From contig NZ_JAFCJT010000001.1 of assembly GCF_018130785.1 (NCBI RefSeq), positions 434,001-498,000 on the forward strand: DNA of 64,000 nt, given 5' to 3'. Within the stretch, counting starts at the first letter, position 1. Every line of letters begins with the position of its first letter. Shown here piece after piece: positions 16,006 to 24,566 of this stretch. Origin of the DNA: Bradyrhizobium liaoningense (GTDB taxonomy: Bacteria > Pseudomonadota > Alphaproteobacteria > Rhizobiales > Xanthobacteraceae). Under the pieces are notes generated by a model. That model saw only the letters and a list, made by a program, of their open reading frames with translations, had not been told where the DNA came from and ran no database searches. The translations under genes were made by a program, and so were the position numbers.

Positions 16006-16644
16006 CTAGTTGGGCGAGTTGTTGTTCGGATCAAGCATTCCAAGGCGTTCTGCAACCGAAACGAGCTCCGCAAACGAACGCACCTCCATTTTCTCCATCA
16101 CTTGGTGCCGGTGCGCCTTCACGGTGCGCTCGGTCGTTCCGAGCTCGTAGGCAATCTGCTTGTTGATCTTGCCACGTACGATCAGCTCGAACACCTGACG
16201 TTCCCGCGGCGTCAGCGACGCGACGAGGGTACGAAGCGAATCGAGCTTCCTGTGCCGGCTGCGCACAGCCTCCTGACGCGCCATGGCGCGCTCGATCGCG
16301 TCGATCAATTCCTCTGACGACACCGGCTTGGTCAAGAAATCCTCGGCGCCGGCCTTGATGGCCCGCACGGTTGTCGGCGTATCGGCGTGTCCGGTAAGGA
16401 AGACGATCGGCAGCGTCGAACCGAGCTCGAGCAGACGGGCTTGCAGTTGTGGCCCAGTTAAGCCCGGTATCCGCACGTCCAGCAGGACACACGCCGGCTT
16501 TTCGTCGTCGGGCAGCAGATCGAGCAGATCCTGTGCCGATGCATAGGACTTGACATCATAGCCTGCAAGCTTCAGCCGGCGCTCCATCGCCGTTCGGAAT
16601 GATGCGTCGTCATCTACGACGTGAATGAGGCCGGGCAATTTCAC
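16006..16644 (-). CDS. FixJ/NarL-family response regulator
   Basis: 212 aa. Receiver domain at residues 5-115 with DDD at 11-13, phosphoacceptor D56 in LLDVRIPG, T in LTGHADT and K106 in FLTKP; then a LuxR-type HTH at about 140-205 (LTPRERQVFELIVRGKINKQ, GTTERTVKAHRHQVMEKMEV). This is the FixJ arrangement. It is divergent from the fixK-like gene at 16992, the same neighbourhood as FixJ controlling fixK in rhizobia, but no kinase is adjacent, so its partner is unknown. FixL-like kinases lie at 34347 and 56931. Confidence 0.9.
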   Translation of the reverse strand: MKLPGLIHVVDDDASFRTAMERRLKLAGYDVKSYASAQDLLDLLPDDEKPACVLLDVRIPGLTGPQLQARLLELGSTLPIVFLTGHADTPTTVRAIKAGAEDFLTKPVSSEELIDAIERAMARQEAVRSRHRKLDSLRTLVASLTPRERQVFELIVRGKINKQIAYELGTTERTVKAHRHQVMEKMEVRSFAELVSVAERLGMLDPNNNSPN

Positions 16645-16991
16645 CTCTTAGCCGCAATGATGGCCGCGTGACTTCGAATAGCCAAGTCAGGGGAAAACGT
16701 CGTCCGTCCAGTCAGCTCTATGAATGGTACCGGGCATAGCGAAACATCCACTAGTTGAAGCAAGGACAAAAATCCACTCCGCAGCGCCGAACTTTTCTCA
16801 TTTCGCGCATCATTGCGCGGCAAGATATTTCCGAACTGTCCCTTGGTACAATGGCCCTGGAGACAGTGGCTAGAAATGCTTCCTTCGTCGTAAATTGACC
16901 TTAGCAGGAGTGGGACGGCGCGGCACATTCCTCGCAATGAAAAATTCGACTGAGAGACCAATTCAGCGATCCACGTTGAGGAGTTGGGCCC
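16645..16991. other. Intergenic region between divergent FixJ-like and FixK-like genes
   Basis: 347 bp without a credible gene and with more A/T than its neighbours. It must hold both divergent promoters. No TTGA-N6-TCAA box was found, so autoregulation of the fixK-like gene through a canonical box is not supported. A clear GAGGAG ribosome site lies 8 nt before ATG 16992. Confidence 0.5.
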
Positions 16992-17675
16992 ATGTTTGTG
17001 CGCAAAAGGACTGACCCGCAGCCCCGCCCCAATTCGCTCCACGACTTCGGAATGAGAAGTGATTCAAATCCAATCGTCAGTTTAAATGAATTTACATACA
17101 AAAAAAGCACGGAAATCTATGGCGAGAGTGAGCCTGCCAACTACGTCTATCAGGTCAAGTCTGGTGCAGTGCGAAGCTATAAGCTGTTATCAGACGGACG
17201 CCGCCAGATCGGCGCATTCCATCTCGTCGGCGACATTTTCGGGCTCGAGAACGGCAGCGAGCATCGGTTCACCGCCGAGGCGATCGTGGATACGACGGTC
17301 CGGCTGATCAAGTGGCACAGCCTGGAATTGGTGGCCGAGAGCGACGCGATGGTCGCGCGAAACCTGCTCAGCATGACGACGACAAATCTGCAGCACGCGG
17401 AAGACCATATGCTTCTGCTCGGCCGCAAGACCTCGCTAGAGCGCGTCGCAGCCTTCCTGCTTGAAATGGACAAGCGGCTGGCCGCGGCCGACGTCATGGC
17501 ACTGCCGATGTCCCGGCGCGATATCGCCGATTATCTCGGGCTGACCTTGGAGACCGTCTCGCGCGCAATATCGCACCTGCATGATCTCGGTGTCCTCGGC
17601 TTCATCGGCAACACCCAGCGCCAGATCGTGCTCCTGGACCGTCAGCAGCTCGCTAATCTCGACCTGCAGCCTTAA
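16992..17675 (+). CDS. fixK: FixK-like Crp/Fnr-family transcription regulator
   Basis: 227 aa: cyclic-nucleotide-binding-like beta roll at about 35-125, dimerisation helix about 125-160, HTH at about 173-197. The recognition helix LTLETVSRAISHL holds E187, S190 and R191, matching the FNR residues that contact TTGA half-sites. There is no cysteine anywhere, so it has neither an FNR-type [4Fe-4S] cluster nor the redox-sensitive Cys of Bradyrhizobium FixK2; it is closer to a FixK1-type protein controlled at the level of transcription. Its likely targets include the nine TTGA-N6-TCAA boxes in this window. A genome would normally encode further FixK paralogues able to use the same boxes. Confidence 0.88.
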   Translation: MFVRKRTDPQPRPNSLHDFGMRSDSNPIVSLNEFTYKKSTEIYGESEPANYVYQVKSGAVRSYKLLSDGRRQIGAFHLVGDIFGLENGSEHRFTAEAIVDTTVRLIKWHSLELVAESDAMVARNLLSMTTTNLQHAEDHMLLLGRKTSLERVAAFLLEMDKRLAAADVMALPMSRRDIADYLGLTLETVSRAISHLHDLGVLGFIGNTQRQIVLLDRQQLANLDLQP

Positions 17676-17772
17676 GCGACCGACAGCGAGCAGCTCCCTG
17701 CGCCTTGGCTGGTGGATAGCCGCCTTGTCGGTGAGTGGCACAAACTGCACATCACACTAGCTTCCGCCGATG

Positions 17773-18306
17773 TTACTGTCCATCCATGAGGAACGAGATC
17801 GCATTTCGGATTGCAGTTGTTGTTTTTGGGACGCTGCCAGTCGCGCTCATAACCATTGTTCTTTTCCTGGGATGAGTCCGCCTCTTCCGGATGCCATTCG
17901 TCAGCGCCAGATCACCTGACGCCGACGCCTTGGTCACTCCGAGATCGTCGAGCGTCTTGCGCAACACCTCGAAAAGGACGGCAGCCGACCAGCCAAACAT
18001 CAGGATACCGTTCATCGCGGTCATCGGACCCTGCAGCCGCCATTCCTGCACAGGCGTGATGTCGCCATAGCCGAGGGTGGTGTAGTTGACGAAGGCGAAA
18101 TAGAGCAGATCGCCGCCGACCGGCGCTGCACCGACTACGGCATAGGCCAGGGCCCAGACCAGAACCTCGATTGTGTGCGCCACCATCAGGACCGCCGCTG
18201 TCGCGATCATCACGGCCATCAGATGCAACCGCGTTCGCGCGGGGTGCCGCAGACCAGCGGCGCGGGCAATGCCGACGGCTCCGACGGTCACCAAAGCGTG
18301 GGCCAT
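17773..18306 (-). CDS. Two-pore-helix K+ channel-like protein, N-terminus out of frame
   Basis: Ion_trans_2-type membrane protein, 177 aa as written. It has a membrane helix (LMAVMIATAAVLMVAHTIEV), a pore loop with the selectivity filter TTLGYGDI near residues 77-84, and a second helix (AMNGILMFGWSAAVLFEVL), then a basic tail. The same frame stays open upstream of ATG 18306 as GSIVSAINI, continuing the first helix, but offers no start codon; another frame has ATG 18352 followed by MTVQFL. Joining them with one added base would give the expected MTVQFL-GSIVSAINIMAHAL N-terminus, so a frameshift near 18335 is likely. It might still initiate at 18306. Confidence 0.65.
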   Translation of the reverse strand: MAHALVTVGAVGIARAAGLRHPARTRLHLMAVMIATAAVLMVAHTIEVLVWALAYAVVGAAPVGGDLLYFAFVNYTTLGYGDITPVQEWRLQGPMTAMNGILMFGWSAAVLFEVLRKTLDDLGVTKASASGDLALTNGIRKRRTHPRKRTMVMSATGSVPKTTTAIRNAISFLMDGQ

Positions 18307-18411
18307 GATGTTGATCGCGCTGACGATCGAGCCGAAGGAATTGGACCGTCATTGTGCTCAGACAGGCAAGGCGGGCGGCAGCTCATCGCCTCACGCCGGG
18401 TTTCAGGTCAT

Positions 18412-18762
18412 TCAGTTTTTCGGCGTGAACGCACCCGTGGCCGCCTTCATGGACGACTCGCCCACGCTCCTGGCCTGATCGGTCAAGGCCTGCATCTGGC
18501 CGTTAAAGAATTCGGACTGAATCTTGAAGGCGTCCTGAACATCCTTGGCTTCGATGAGCTTCTCGCCAAAGTCGAACGTCGCATTGGCGTTGCGTTGCAT
18601 GAAACTGCAGAACTGCTTGGCCTGGTCCGCGATCGGCAGCGGCGAGGAACCGAGGCCCCTTTCCAGCAGCTCAAAATACTCCGCATTGGCCTTGCGCAAC
18701 CGGCCAAGGGCTTCGGTGAGCATCGCGCGGATGTTCTCGGCGGATGAGCTGATTTCTGCCAT
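18412..18762 (-). CDS. Phasin-family protein
   Basis: 116-aa amphipathic helical protein (MAEISSSAENIRAMLTEALG) with the Phasin_2 pattern: RNANATFDFGEKLIEAKDV and QSEFFNGQMQALTDQARSVG. Phasins coat polyhydroxyalkanoate granules. AAGGAG 7 nt upstream fixes the ATG at 18762. It lies 4 nt after the alpha/beta hydrolase gene at 18767 and is the last gene of a run 22162-18412 that begins with the FNR/FixK box at 22221. The context suggests granule metabolism under low oxygen. Confidence 0.85.
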   Translation of the reverse strand: MAEISSSAENIRAMLTEALGRLRKANAEYFELLERGLGSSPLPIADQAKQFCSFMQRNANATFDFGEKLIEAKDVQDAFKIQSEFFNGQMQALTDQARSVGESSMKAATGAFTPKN

Positions 18763-18766
18763 GTCG

Positions 18767-19642
18767 TTACTCCTTGTGATTATTCCGCAAGCCCCCGAAC
18801 CAGGCGCCGAAATAGCCGGCATAGAGGGCCGGCGCTTCCAGGTTCATCGAATGTCCGATGCGCGGCACCACCACGAGCCGGCAATCCGGCATCGCCTCGG
18901 CCATGACACGCAGATCGGTGGGTGGGATCCAACCGTCCCATTCGCCCCACAGCACCAAATGCGGATGCCGGATTTCCGACATCCGCCGCTCCAATTCTCT
19001 GTTCGCCCGCTCGCGGGTGAGATTGACCGGAGTTCCGATCCAGATGCCTTCGGGGACGCCAAACGTCTGCTCGATGATCCGGTCAAACAGAGCCGGGATT
19101 TCGCCGAGCCCTTCGCGGAAGCGGGGGATCGCGTTCGGGGCCAAGCTTTCCGGCACGAACAGCGAGGACGCAGCGGTCGCCATCACCGTCCGCGTCAGCT
19201 CCTTGCTTGCCATCATCGCCCGGAAGAGGTCGATCTGGTCGGCGTTGAAGGACATTCCAAGCGGCGTGACCGGATCGAGCGCGAACACCCTCCCGAAACG
19301 TCGCGGCTGCATCAACAGCATGCGGGCCGCGATGATGCCGCCGGTCGAGTGTGTTGCCAAATGGCAAAATCTGATCTCAAGCGCATCGAGCGCTGCCAGC
19401 ATGTCCTGCGCATGCTGCTGCATCGAGTAGTTGGAATAATTGGTGGCGGGCGTTGGACGGTCGCTTTCGCCGCAGCCGCGCCAGTCGATCCCGATCACCC
19501 GCAGCCCGCTCGGGAACATTGGTGCGGCAAGCTCGATCCAGTCCTTGCTGGCGAGATTGCCGTGGATGAAGACGACGGTGACGTCGCCCTGCCCCCACTC
19601 CCGCCAGCCCAGCTGGACTTCGCCCGCCTGCACTTTTGGCAT
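18767..19642 (-). CDS. Alpha/beta-fold hydrolase
   Basis: 291-aa cytoplasmic hydrolase (MPKVQAGEVQLGWREWGQGD). Landmarks are the oxyanion HGN motif in VVFIHGNLAS near 24-33, the GIDWRGCGESDRP strand-loop, nucleophile Ser in HSTGG, acid residue in WGEWDGWIPP and catalytic His in RIGHSMNLE near residue 268. Substrate is not evident. It is 9 nt from the preceding large hydrolase gene and 4 nt from the phasin gene, so it may act on polyhydroxyalkanoate or its oligomers; this is inference from position only. Confidence 0.82.
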   Translation of the reverse strand: MPKVQAGEVQLGWREWGQGDVTVVFIHGNLASKDWIELAAPMFPSGLRVIGIDWRGCGESDRPTPATNYSNYSMQQHAQDMLAALDALEIRFCHLATHSTGGIIAARMLLMQPRRFGRVFALDPVTPLGMSFNADQIDLFRAMMASKELTRTVMATAASSLFVPESLAPNAIPRFREGLGEIPALFDRIIEQTFGVPEGIWIGTPVNLTRERANRELERRMSEIRHPHLVLWGEWDGWIPPTDLRVMAEAMPDCRLVVVPRIGHSMNLEAPALYAGYFGAWFGGLRNNHKE

Positions 19643-19651
19643 GGACCGGCC

Positions 19652-22162
19652 CTATTTGTTGAGGCCGGCCGTCGGCGCCGCACCGGGCGGCGTCGGCGCC
19701 ACCGGCAGGGCCGACACTACTGAGCCCTTGATCATGCGGTCGGTGCCGAGCGGTGAGGACGTGTCGACCGTTCCCTTTGTGACGAAGTCCACTACGTCGG
19801 CAGAGAATTCAACCGGATTGTCCGTGTGGATGAAGTGCCCGGTCTCCGGATAGATCTTGAGCAACGGCCGGTTGCCGGCATTCGTCATCCGCGTCATGAA
19901 GGGCGTGATGACGTCACGTCCGAGGTCGGTCAGTCCGTTGAACGCGGGAGTCGGAATGAACGGCTCCTTGTCACCGAACGACAGGAAGATCGGCGCCTTG
20001 ATCTGGGTAACGCGCTCGTAGAGGTTCTTCGGATCGTCCTGCTGGAGCTCGGCGCCGATGGTGTAGATGTCGAAGATGAAGACGTTGCACCACTGTTCGA
20101 GTTCCTTCGGATTTCCTTTGATCAATCCAACGCGCTGTTCGGTGTGGAAGCGGGCATACTCGCTGTCGCTGAAGAAGTAGCCGCTCTTTGCCGCCGACAC
20201 CACGCCGGTGCCGGGATCGCGCTTCTTGAAGTAGAAGAAGTCGCGGATGTTCTGCTCGTCGCGCGCCTTTTCCGCGGCGAGGATTCCGGTCTGGTCCCAG
20301 ACTTGCTTCCATTTGTCGAAGTCGCGCCCGAGGCCCGGATCAAACAGAGGCGCTTTCTTGTCTTTCGCGATGGTGATCTCGCGCGGATATTCTTCGAGAC
20401 CGGACGGCGCTTCCAAAGCCAGGCCCTGCACTGCGTCCGGCCAAGTCAGGGCGTAACCAACCACGAACTGACCACCGAGGGAGTGACCGAGGTAATAGGC
20501 CTTCTTGACGCCGAGCTGGTTGACGACGAGGTCGTAGATCACCTCGCGCATGTCTTGCATCGTGCGCGCCGGGCTCTTGTCGAGATTGCCGGGCCCGGAC
20601 ATGCCGTAATGCGGCAGGTCCGGCACGATCACGCGCAAGCCGTTGCGCAGCGCGTATTGCATGATGTTGCCGTAGTGCCCGCCGAACGCGCCCTTGCCAT
20701 GAACGATGACGATCGCCTTCGGATCCCTGTCGGTGCCCGCGTACTCGTCCATGTATCCGATCTGCCAGGCATTTCCGCTCTTGTCCTTGGCATTCGCGTA
20801 CTTGACCGGATAGGGATAGGTCACAAAATCCTTCCAGAAGGATTTTTTCGAATCGATATCTTCGGCGACGCCCGGCACGCGGTAGTTCTTGTCGACGAAT
20901 TTCTGCGCGCGATCGAGGGCCGCCACGTCGTCCATGAAGGCGACGAACTTCGGATCGTTCTTGCGCTGGTTGATGATCGGGAACACGCCGTAGTGGGCGA
21001 CCGGGCTCTCCTGCGCGATCAGATCTGCGCCAGGTACGCGATCGACCGCCTTCTGAGCCAGCTTGAAGTTCAGCCAGAGGTCATTGGTGATGTGCATCAC
21101 CAATGTGCGTGCCTGGATGCGACCGAGATAGGGATTGATATTGTGGGTCTCGCCGACCCGGTTTCGCCAAACGAGGTCGACGGCGTCATAGAGCTTGGCG
21201 CGATTGATGACGTTCAGCCCCGCCTTCTCGTTCGGCGGATCCCAGTAGAAGATTTCAGGCTGGACCGCGGTCCAGTTCTGCGTCGTGCGGAAGCCGAAGT
21301 CATAGCCCGTCATGCCCAGGATCGACCAGCCGAACGCGACGCCCGGCACCGGATGCTTTTCCTTGGGCAGCTTATAATAGTCGCCCTTGGTTGCCTGCCA
21401 GACCGGATCGGACTCAATCGCAGCCGTCATCATCTGGAACGTCCAGTTGCCGACGGGGTCCTCGCCATCCGACTGCGTGGTGCCGCCGATCGGCATCAGC
21501 GCATTGATATACTCCGGATGCATCACGCCCCAGACATAGGTCTGCGTGCCGCCCATGGAGACGCCGGTCACCAGCGCGACGCGCGCGACCTTCAGTTCGT
21601 CGCGCAGCAGCCGGTAGTTGGCCTGCACCATGTCGTAGTAACTGTACTGCGGAAACTTGATGCCGAGGCCGTCCGAAGGCTTGCTCGCACCCCAGGTGCC
21701 GAGCGGGTCGACCATAATGACGTAGTAGCGGTCGGTATCGATCGGACGGCCCGGACCAATGATCGGCACGCCGCCCGACAGCGCGGCACCCTTGACCCAC
21801 TGCTCATACATGTCGGTCGAATCGCCGGAATAGTAGGAATTGATCACGATGGCGTTGGTGATCTCGCCGGCTGCATTGCGCCGTGCGTTGCCGATCGCGA
21901 TGTAGCCGGTGCGCAGCTTGCCGCCGCCGAGAGATTCGAGCGTGACGCCGCCCTCCCCGCCGTTCTCCCATTTCGCCGGCGCGGATAGATCGTACTTTCC
22001 GCCGAGACGGAAGTTGGCGATCTCATAGGTTTTCTTCAGGCCATCGTGCTGAACCTGCGACGAGCGTCGGGTGAAAGGTTGTGCAACTGCGAGAGCTGTG
22101 CCGACCAGCAACACGAGCAGGCTGATGAAGCAACGCTTTGCAACGTCTCCCCCGGTCGTCAT
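19652..22162 (-). CDS. Exported protein with two fused alpha/beta-hydrolase domains
   Basis: 836 aa from ATG 22162 (MTTGGDVAKRCFISLLVLLV), with AGGAG 9 nt upstream; an in-frame ATG at 22192 lacks a site. The signal peptide ends near VAQPF. Domain 1 (about 60-390) resembles the MetX/homoserine acetyltransferase branch: nucleophile in GVSMGGTQTYVWGVMHPEY and acid region HITNDLWLNF. Domain 2 (about 460-800) is a separate alpha/beta hydrolase with IVIVHGKGAFGG, nucleophile in LGHSLGGQF and catalytic His in PETGHFIHTDNP. The tail is proline/alanine-rich. It heads an operon with a hydrolase and a phasin beneath the box at 22221. Fusion of these two classes is unusual; substrate unknown. Confidence 0.82.
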   Translation of the reverse strand: MTTGGDVAKRCFISLLVLLVGTALAVAQPFTRRSSQVQHDGLKKTYEIANFRLGGKYDLSAPAKWENGGEGGVTLESLGGGKLRTGYIAIGNARRNAAGEITNAIVINSYYSGDSTDMYEQWVKGAALSGGVPIIGPGRPIDTDRYYVIMVDPLGTWGASKPSDGLGIKFPQYSYYDMVQANYRLLRDELKVARVALVTGVSMGGTQTYVWGVMHPEYINALMPIGGTTQSDGEDPVGNWTFQMMTAAIESDPVWQATKGDYYKLPKEKHPVPGVAFGWSILGMTGYDFGFRTTQNWTAVQPEIFYWDPPNEKAGLNVINRAKLYDAVDLVWRNRVGETHNINPYLGRIQARTLVMHITNDLWLNFKLAQKAVDRVPGADLIAQESPVAHYGVFPIINQRKNDPKFVAFMDDVAALDRAQKFVDKNYRVPGVAEDIDSKKSFWKDFVTYPYPVKYANAKDKSGNAWQIGYMDEYAGTDRDPKAIVIVHGKGAFGGHYGNIMQYALRNGLRVIVPDLPHYGMSGPGNLDKSPARTMQDMREVIYDLVVNQLGVKKAYYLGHSLGGQFVVGYALTWPDAVQGLALEAPSGLEEYPREITIAKDKKAPLFDPGLGRDFDKWKQVWDQTGILAAEKARDEQNIRDFFYFKKRDPGTGVVSAAKSGYFFSDSEYARFHTEQRVGLIKGNPKELEQWCNVFIFDIYTIGAELQQDDPKNLYERVTQIKAPIFLSFGDKEPFIPTPAFNGLTDLGRDVITPFMTRMTNAGNRPLLKIYPETGHFIHTDNPVEFSADVVDFVTKGTVDTSSPLGTDRMIKGSVVSALPVAPTPPGAAPTAGLNK

Positions 22163-22220
22163 GGCATAATTCTCCTGGCGGTGTTTTGCCAAAACGCTAG
22201 GGAAGACGACCGCGGGACCT

Positions 22221-22234
22221 TTGATCTAACTCAA
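22221..22234. promoter_or_regulatory. FNR/FixK-type box TTGATCTAACTCAA
   Basis: TTGA-N6-TCAA dyad between two divergent hydrolase genes, centred 65 bp before the minus start (22162) and 63 bp before the plus start (22291). Its spacing suits both. Confidence 0.7.
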
Positions 22235-22290
22235 GGGAATCCGCTCCCGGCGGCCGAGGATCGCAACGTCCGAATGTCTCCGGTTTCGCA

Positions 22291-23217
22291 ATGCCCTTCC
22301 TCAGCCACGGCTCATATCAGATACGTTATGAGCTGGACGGGCCGGCAGACGCGCCCGCCTATGTTCTGGTGAACGGGCTCACGCAATACTCCGAACTGTG
22401 GGCTACCTATCGAGAGGCGCTGTTGGCGCGTGGTTTCCGCGTCGCGACCTTCGACCTCCTCGGCCAGGGCGTCTCCGATAAACCTGCGCTCTTCATCAGC
22501 CAGGATGACCACGTAGCAGCGCTCCACCTGTTGATCGGCGAGCTCGGCGGCGGCCCCATTTTCCTCAGCGGCATCAGCTTCGGCGGGCTGATTGCGCTGC
22601 GCTACGCCATCGAGCACGGCGACCGGCTCGTCGGCCTTGTGCCGATGAGCTGCTTTGCGGAGCTGTCGCCGCAGCTCCTTCTGCTCGGCAATGCGCTGCG
22701 GACCGGTCTGATCCTCGGCGGCACCAGCTATCTCCAGGATCTCCTGCTGCCGATGAACCTGTCCGATCAATGGTTGAAGCCGCTGCTCGACACGCTTGAC
22801 AGCGTCAAGCGGCAGGGCTGGCTGGTCAACGACCTCTATGCGCTCCAGAATCTGATGGAGTCGTTTCTCGCCTTCCAGCCATTGACGCCGCGCCTGTCCT
22901 CGATCGCCGTGCCGACCATGATCCTGAACGGCGAATTCGACTTCCTGACGCCGCGATCCCTGCATGAGACCCTGCGCGTCGAAATCCCCGACAGCTCGCT
23001 CGTGATCATTCCGAAAGCCTATCATGCCTTCACGCTCGAGAAGAGCGCGCTCACGGCCGACCTGCTCGCGCGCTTTGCGGACGACGTGCTGGCCGGTCGC
23101 TGGCAAGGCAACAGGTCCGTCTGGATCGCGCCGGAAGAGGCCGGCGGCGAGCTCACGCCATTTCCCCCCGGCTATGATCATTTGCGGGCCATTCCTGTCC
23201 GGGCAGCGCTGCCATGA
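22291..23217 (+). CDS. Alpha/beta-fold hydrolase
   Basis: 308-aa hydrolase (MPFLSHGSYQIRYELDGPAD). It has VLVNGLTQYSELW as the oxyanion-side loop, nucleophile Ser in SGISFGGLIALRY near residue 95, an acid residue in LNGEFDFLTP near 209, and His in PKAYHAFTLEK near 241. The variant NG in place of HG and the long lid region (about 120-195) set it apart from ordinary esterases. The stop overlaps the start of the 204-aa gene (ATGA), so both are co-translated. Driven from the divergent FNR/FixK box at 22221. A role in polyester or acyl-ester breakdown is possible but not shown. Confidence 0.8.
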   Translation: MPFLSHGSYQIRYELDGPADAPAYVLVNGLTQYSELWATYREALLARGFRVATFDLLGQGVSDKPALFISQDDHVAALHLLIGELGGGPIFLSGISFGGLIALRYAIEHGDRLVGLVPMSCFAELSPQLLLLGNALRTGLILGGTSYLQDLLLPMNLSDQWLKPLLDTLDSVKRQGWLVNDLYALQNLMESFLAFQPLTPRLSSIAVPTMILNGEFDFLTPRSLHETLRVEIPDSSLVIIPKAYHAFTLEKSALTADLLARFADDVLAGRWQGNRSVWIAPEEAGGELTPFPPGYDHLRAIPVRAALP

Positions 23218-23828
23218 GCCGATTTCTCGGACCGCTCGATTCGGAGGGCCGTATTCCGTCGCACCAGCAGACACGCGTCGCCGCGTTCCTGGTCTCGGCG
23301 CACGGCGCATTAGCGCGGCAGTACGCCATGGCCCTACCCATCCGTATCGAGGCCGCCTGGCAGGCCGAGTTGAACGCGCAATTCTACCGGGAGTCCGAGA
23401 TCGTCTCGCTATTGCAGCGCGCGACGTCCTGGGTACCCGACATTGCCTTGGGTTACATGGCGGCGACGTGGGAGACGGCCTGGTTTCCCAAGCCGTTCGA
23501 GGGGGTAACCAATCAACCTCTGGCCCTTTCCATCGAGCTTGCGACGCGGGCTCATGCCATTCACGCCGGCATCCGCCCAGCGGCCCTGCTGCCGGTGGAC
23601 GCCAATGCCAACGATCCCTTCGTATTGGCATTGCGCCGCATCGAATTCGAGAGCGGCCGGCTGTTGCAGGCGCAAATTCTGTTTCTGAAGAGTGAGAGCC
23701 TCGTGCCGTTTCGGGACGCCGTCAGCACGGCCCTTGAACGGCGCCACGCCGAGGTTCGCACCTTATGGGCGGAAGCGCTTGAAAGCGTCGGCATCGCCAT
23801 CCGGCGCGGGAACGATAGGAATCCTTGA
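23214..23828 (+). CDS. Hypothetical protein coupled to the upstream hydrolase
   Basis: 204-aa soluble, mainly helical protein (MSRFLGPLDSEGRIPSHQQT). No signal peptide or membrane segment. Several aromatic/Ala-rich amphipathic helices are visible (QYAMALPIRIEAAWQAELNA, and a C-terminal helix ERRHAEVRTLWAEALES). The start overlaps the hydrolase stop as ATGA, so the two proteins are likely made in a fixed ratio and may interact. The stop codon lies inside the FNR/FixK box of the next operon. I do not recognise the family; a phasin-like or chaperone role for the hydrolase is speculation. Confidence 0.6.
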   Translation: MSRFLGPLDSEGRIPSHQQTRVAAFLVSAHGALARQYAMALPIRIEAAWQAELNAQFYRESEIVSLLQRATSWVPDIALGYMAATWETAWFPKPFEGVTNQPLALSIELATRAHAIHAGIRPAALLPVDANANDPFVLALRRIEFESGRLLQAQILFLKSESLVPFRDAVSTALERRHAEVRTLWAEALESVGIAIRRGNDRNP

Positions 23829-23838
23829 CGCAGATCAA
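23825..23838. promoter_or_regulatory. FNR/FixK-type box TTGACGCAGATCAA
   Basis: TTGA-N6-TCAA dyad 83 bp upstream of the CoA-transferase start at 23915. The TGA in its left half is the stop codon of the preceding gene. Confidence 0.7.
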
Positions 23839-23914
23839 AGGCGCCGGCCGACCGTTCGCCAACTTCGTCTCACAGTCGCCTCCCCTTGGTCGCCTGCTGA
23901 CTGGAGTTCCAATC

Positions 23915-24562
23915 ATGAAGGCCGTTTCCGTCGAAGAAGCAGTCGCGATGATCCCGGCCGGCGCGAGCGTCATGGTCGGCGGCTTCATGGGTGTCGGAAC
24001 ACCGGAGCGCCTGCTGGACGAAGTTACCCGGCAGCGCAAGACCGGCCTGTCATTGATCTGCAACGACGCTGCCGTCCCGGGGAAAGGCGTCGGAAAACTG
24101 TTCGACGCTGCGCTGGTCTCGCGCCTGACCGCGACGCATATCGGGCTTAATCCGAAGGCGCAGCAGCAGATGCTGGCGAACCAGATCGACGTCAATCTCG
24201 TCCCTCAGGGAACCTTCGTCGAGCGCATTCGCGCCGGCGGATGTGGACTGGGCGGCGTTCTGACACCAACCGGCGTCGGTACGCTGGTCGCCGAAGGTAA
24301 GCGCCAGATCGAGGTCGACGGCAAACCCTTCCTGCTCGAGACCGCGTTGCGCGCACAGTTCGCGCTGGTTCACGCCTTCCTGGCCGACTACCTCGGCAAT
24401 CTCAGCTATGCACTGACATCCCGCAACTTCAATCCGATCATGGCGATGGCCGCCGATACAGTGATCGTAACGGCGGAGCACATCGTGCCCGTCGGCGTCA
24501 TCGCGCCCGACCACGTTGTGACGCCGGCCCCCCTCGTCGATTACCTTATTATGAACGGGTGA
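23915..24562 (+). CDS. atoD: CoA-transferase subunit A (acetate/acetoacetate type)
   Basis: 215-aa alpha subunit of a class I (family I) CoA-transferase, starting MKAVSVEEAVAMIPAGASVM with GGAG 8 nt upstream. The glycine-rich VGGFMGVGTPERLLD near residues 21-35 is the subunit A signature, and GGVLTPTGVGT and DADTVIV-like strands follow the family. Together with subunit B it moves CoA between acyl-CoA and carboxylates such as acetate, acetoacetate or butyrate. The AtoD/AtoA assignment over the succinyl-CoA type is by overall resemblance. First gene of the operon beneath the box at 23825. Confidence 0.88.
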   Translation: MKAVSVEEAVAMIPAGASVMVGGFMGVGTPERLLDEVTRQRKTGLSLICNDAAVPGKGVGKLFDAALVSRLTATHIGLNPKAQQQMLANQIDVNLVPQGTFVERIRAGGCGLGGVLTPTGVGTLVAEGKRQIEVDGKPFLLETALRAQFALVHAFLADYLGNLSYALTSRNFNPIMAMAADTVIVTAEHIVPVGVIAPDHVVTPAPLVDYLIMNG

Positions 24563-24566
24563 TTCC

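Noticed and set aside
19826..21988. 720-codon open frame antisense to the double hydrolase gene
   Set aside because: Same reason: no domain, composition of a complementary-strand shadow, and the minus strand encodes two clear hydrolase domains.
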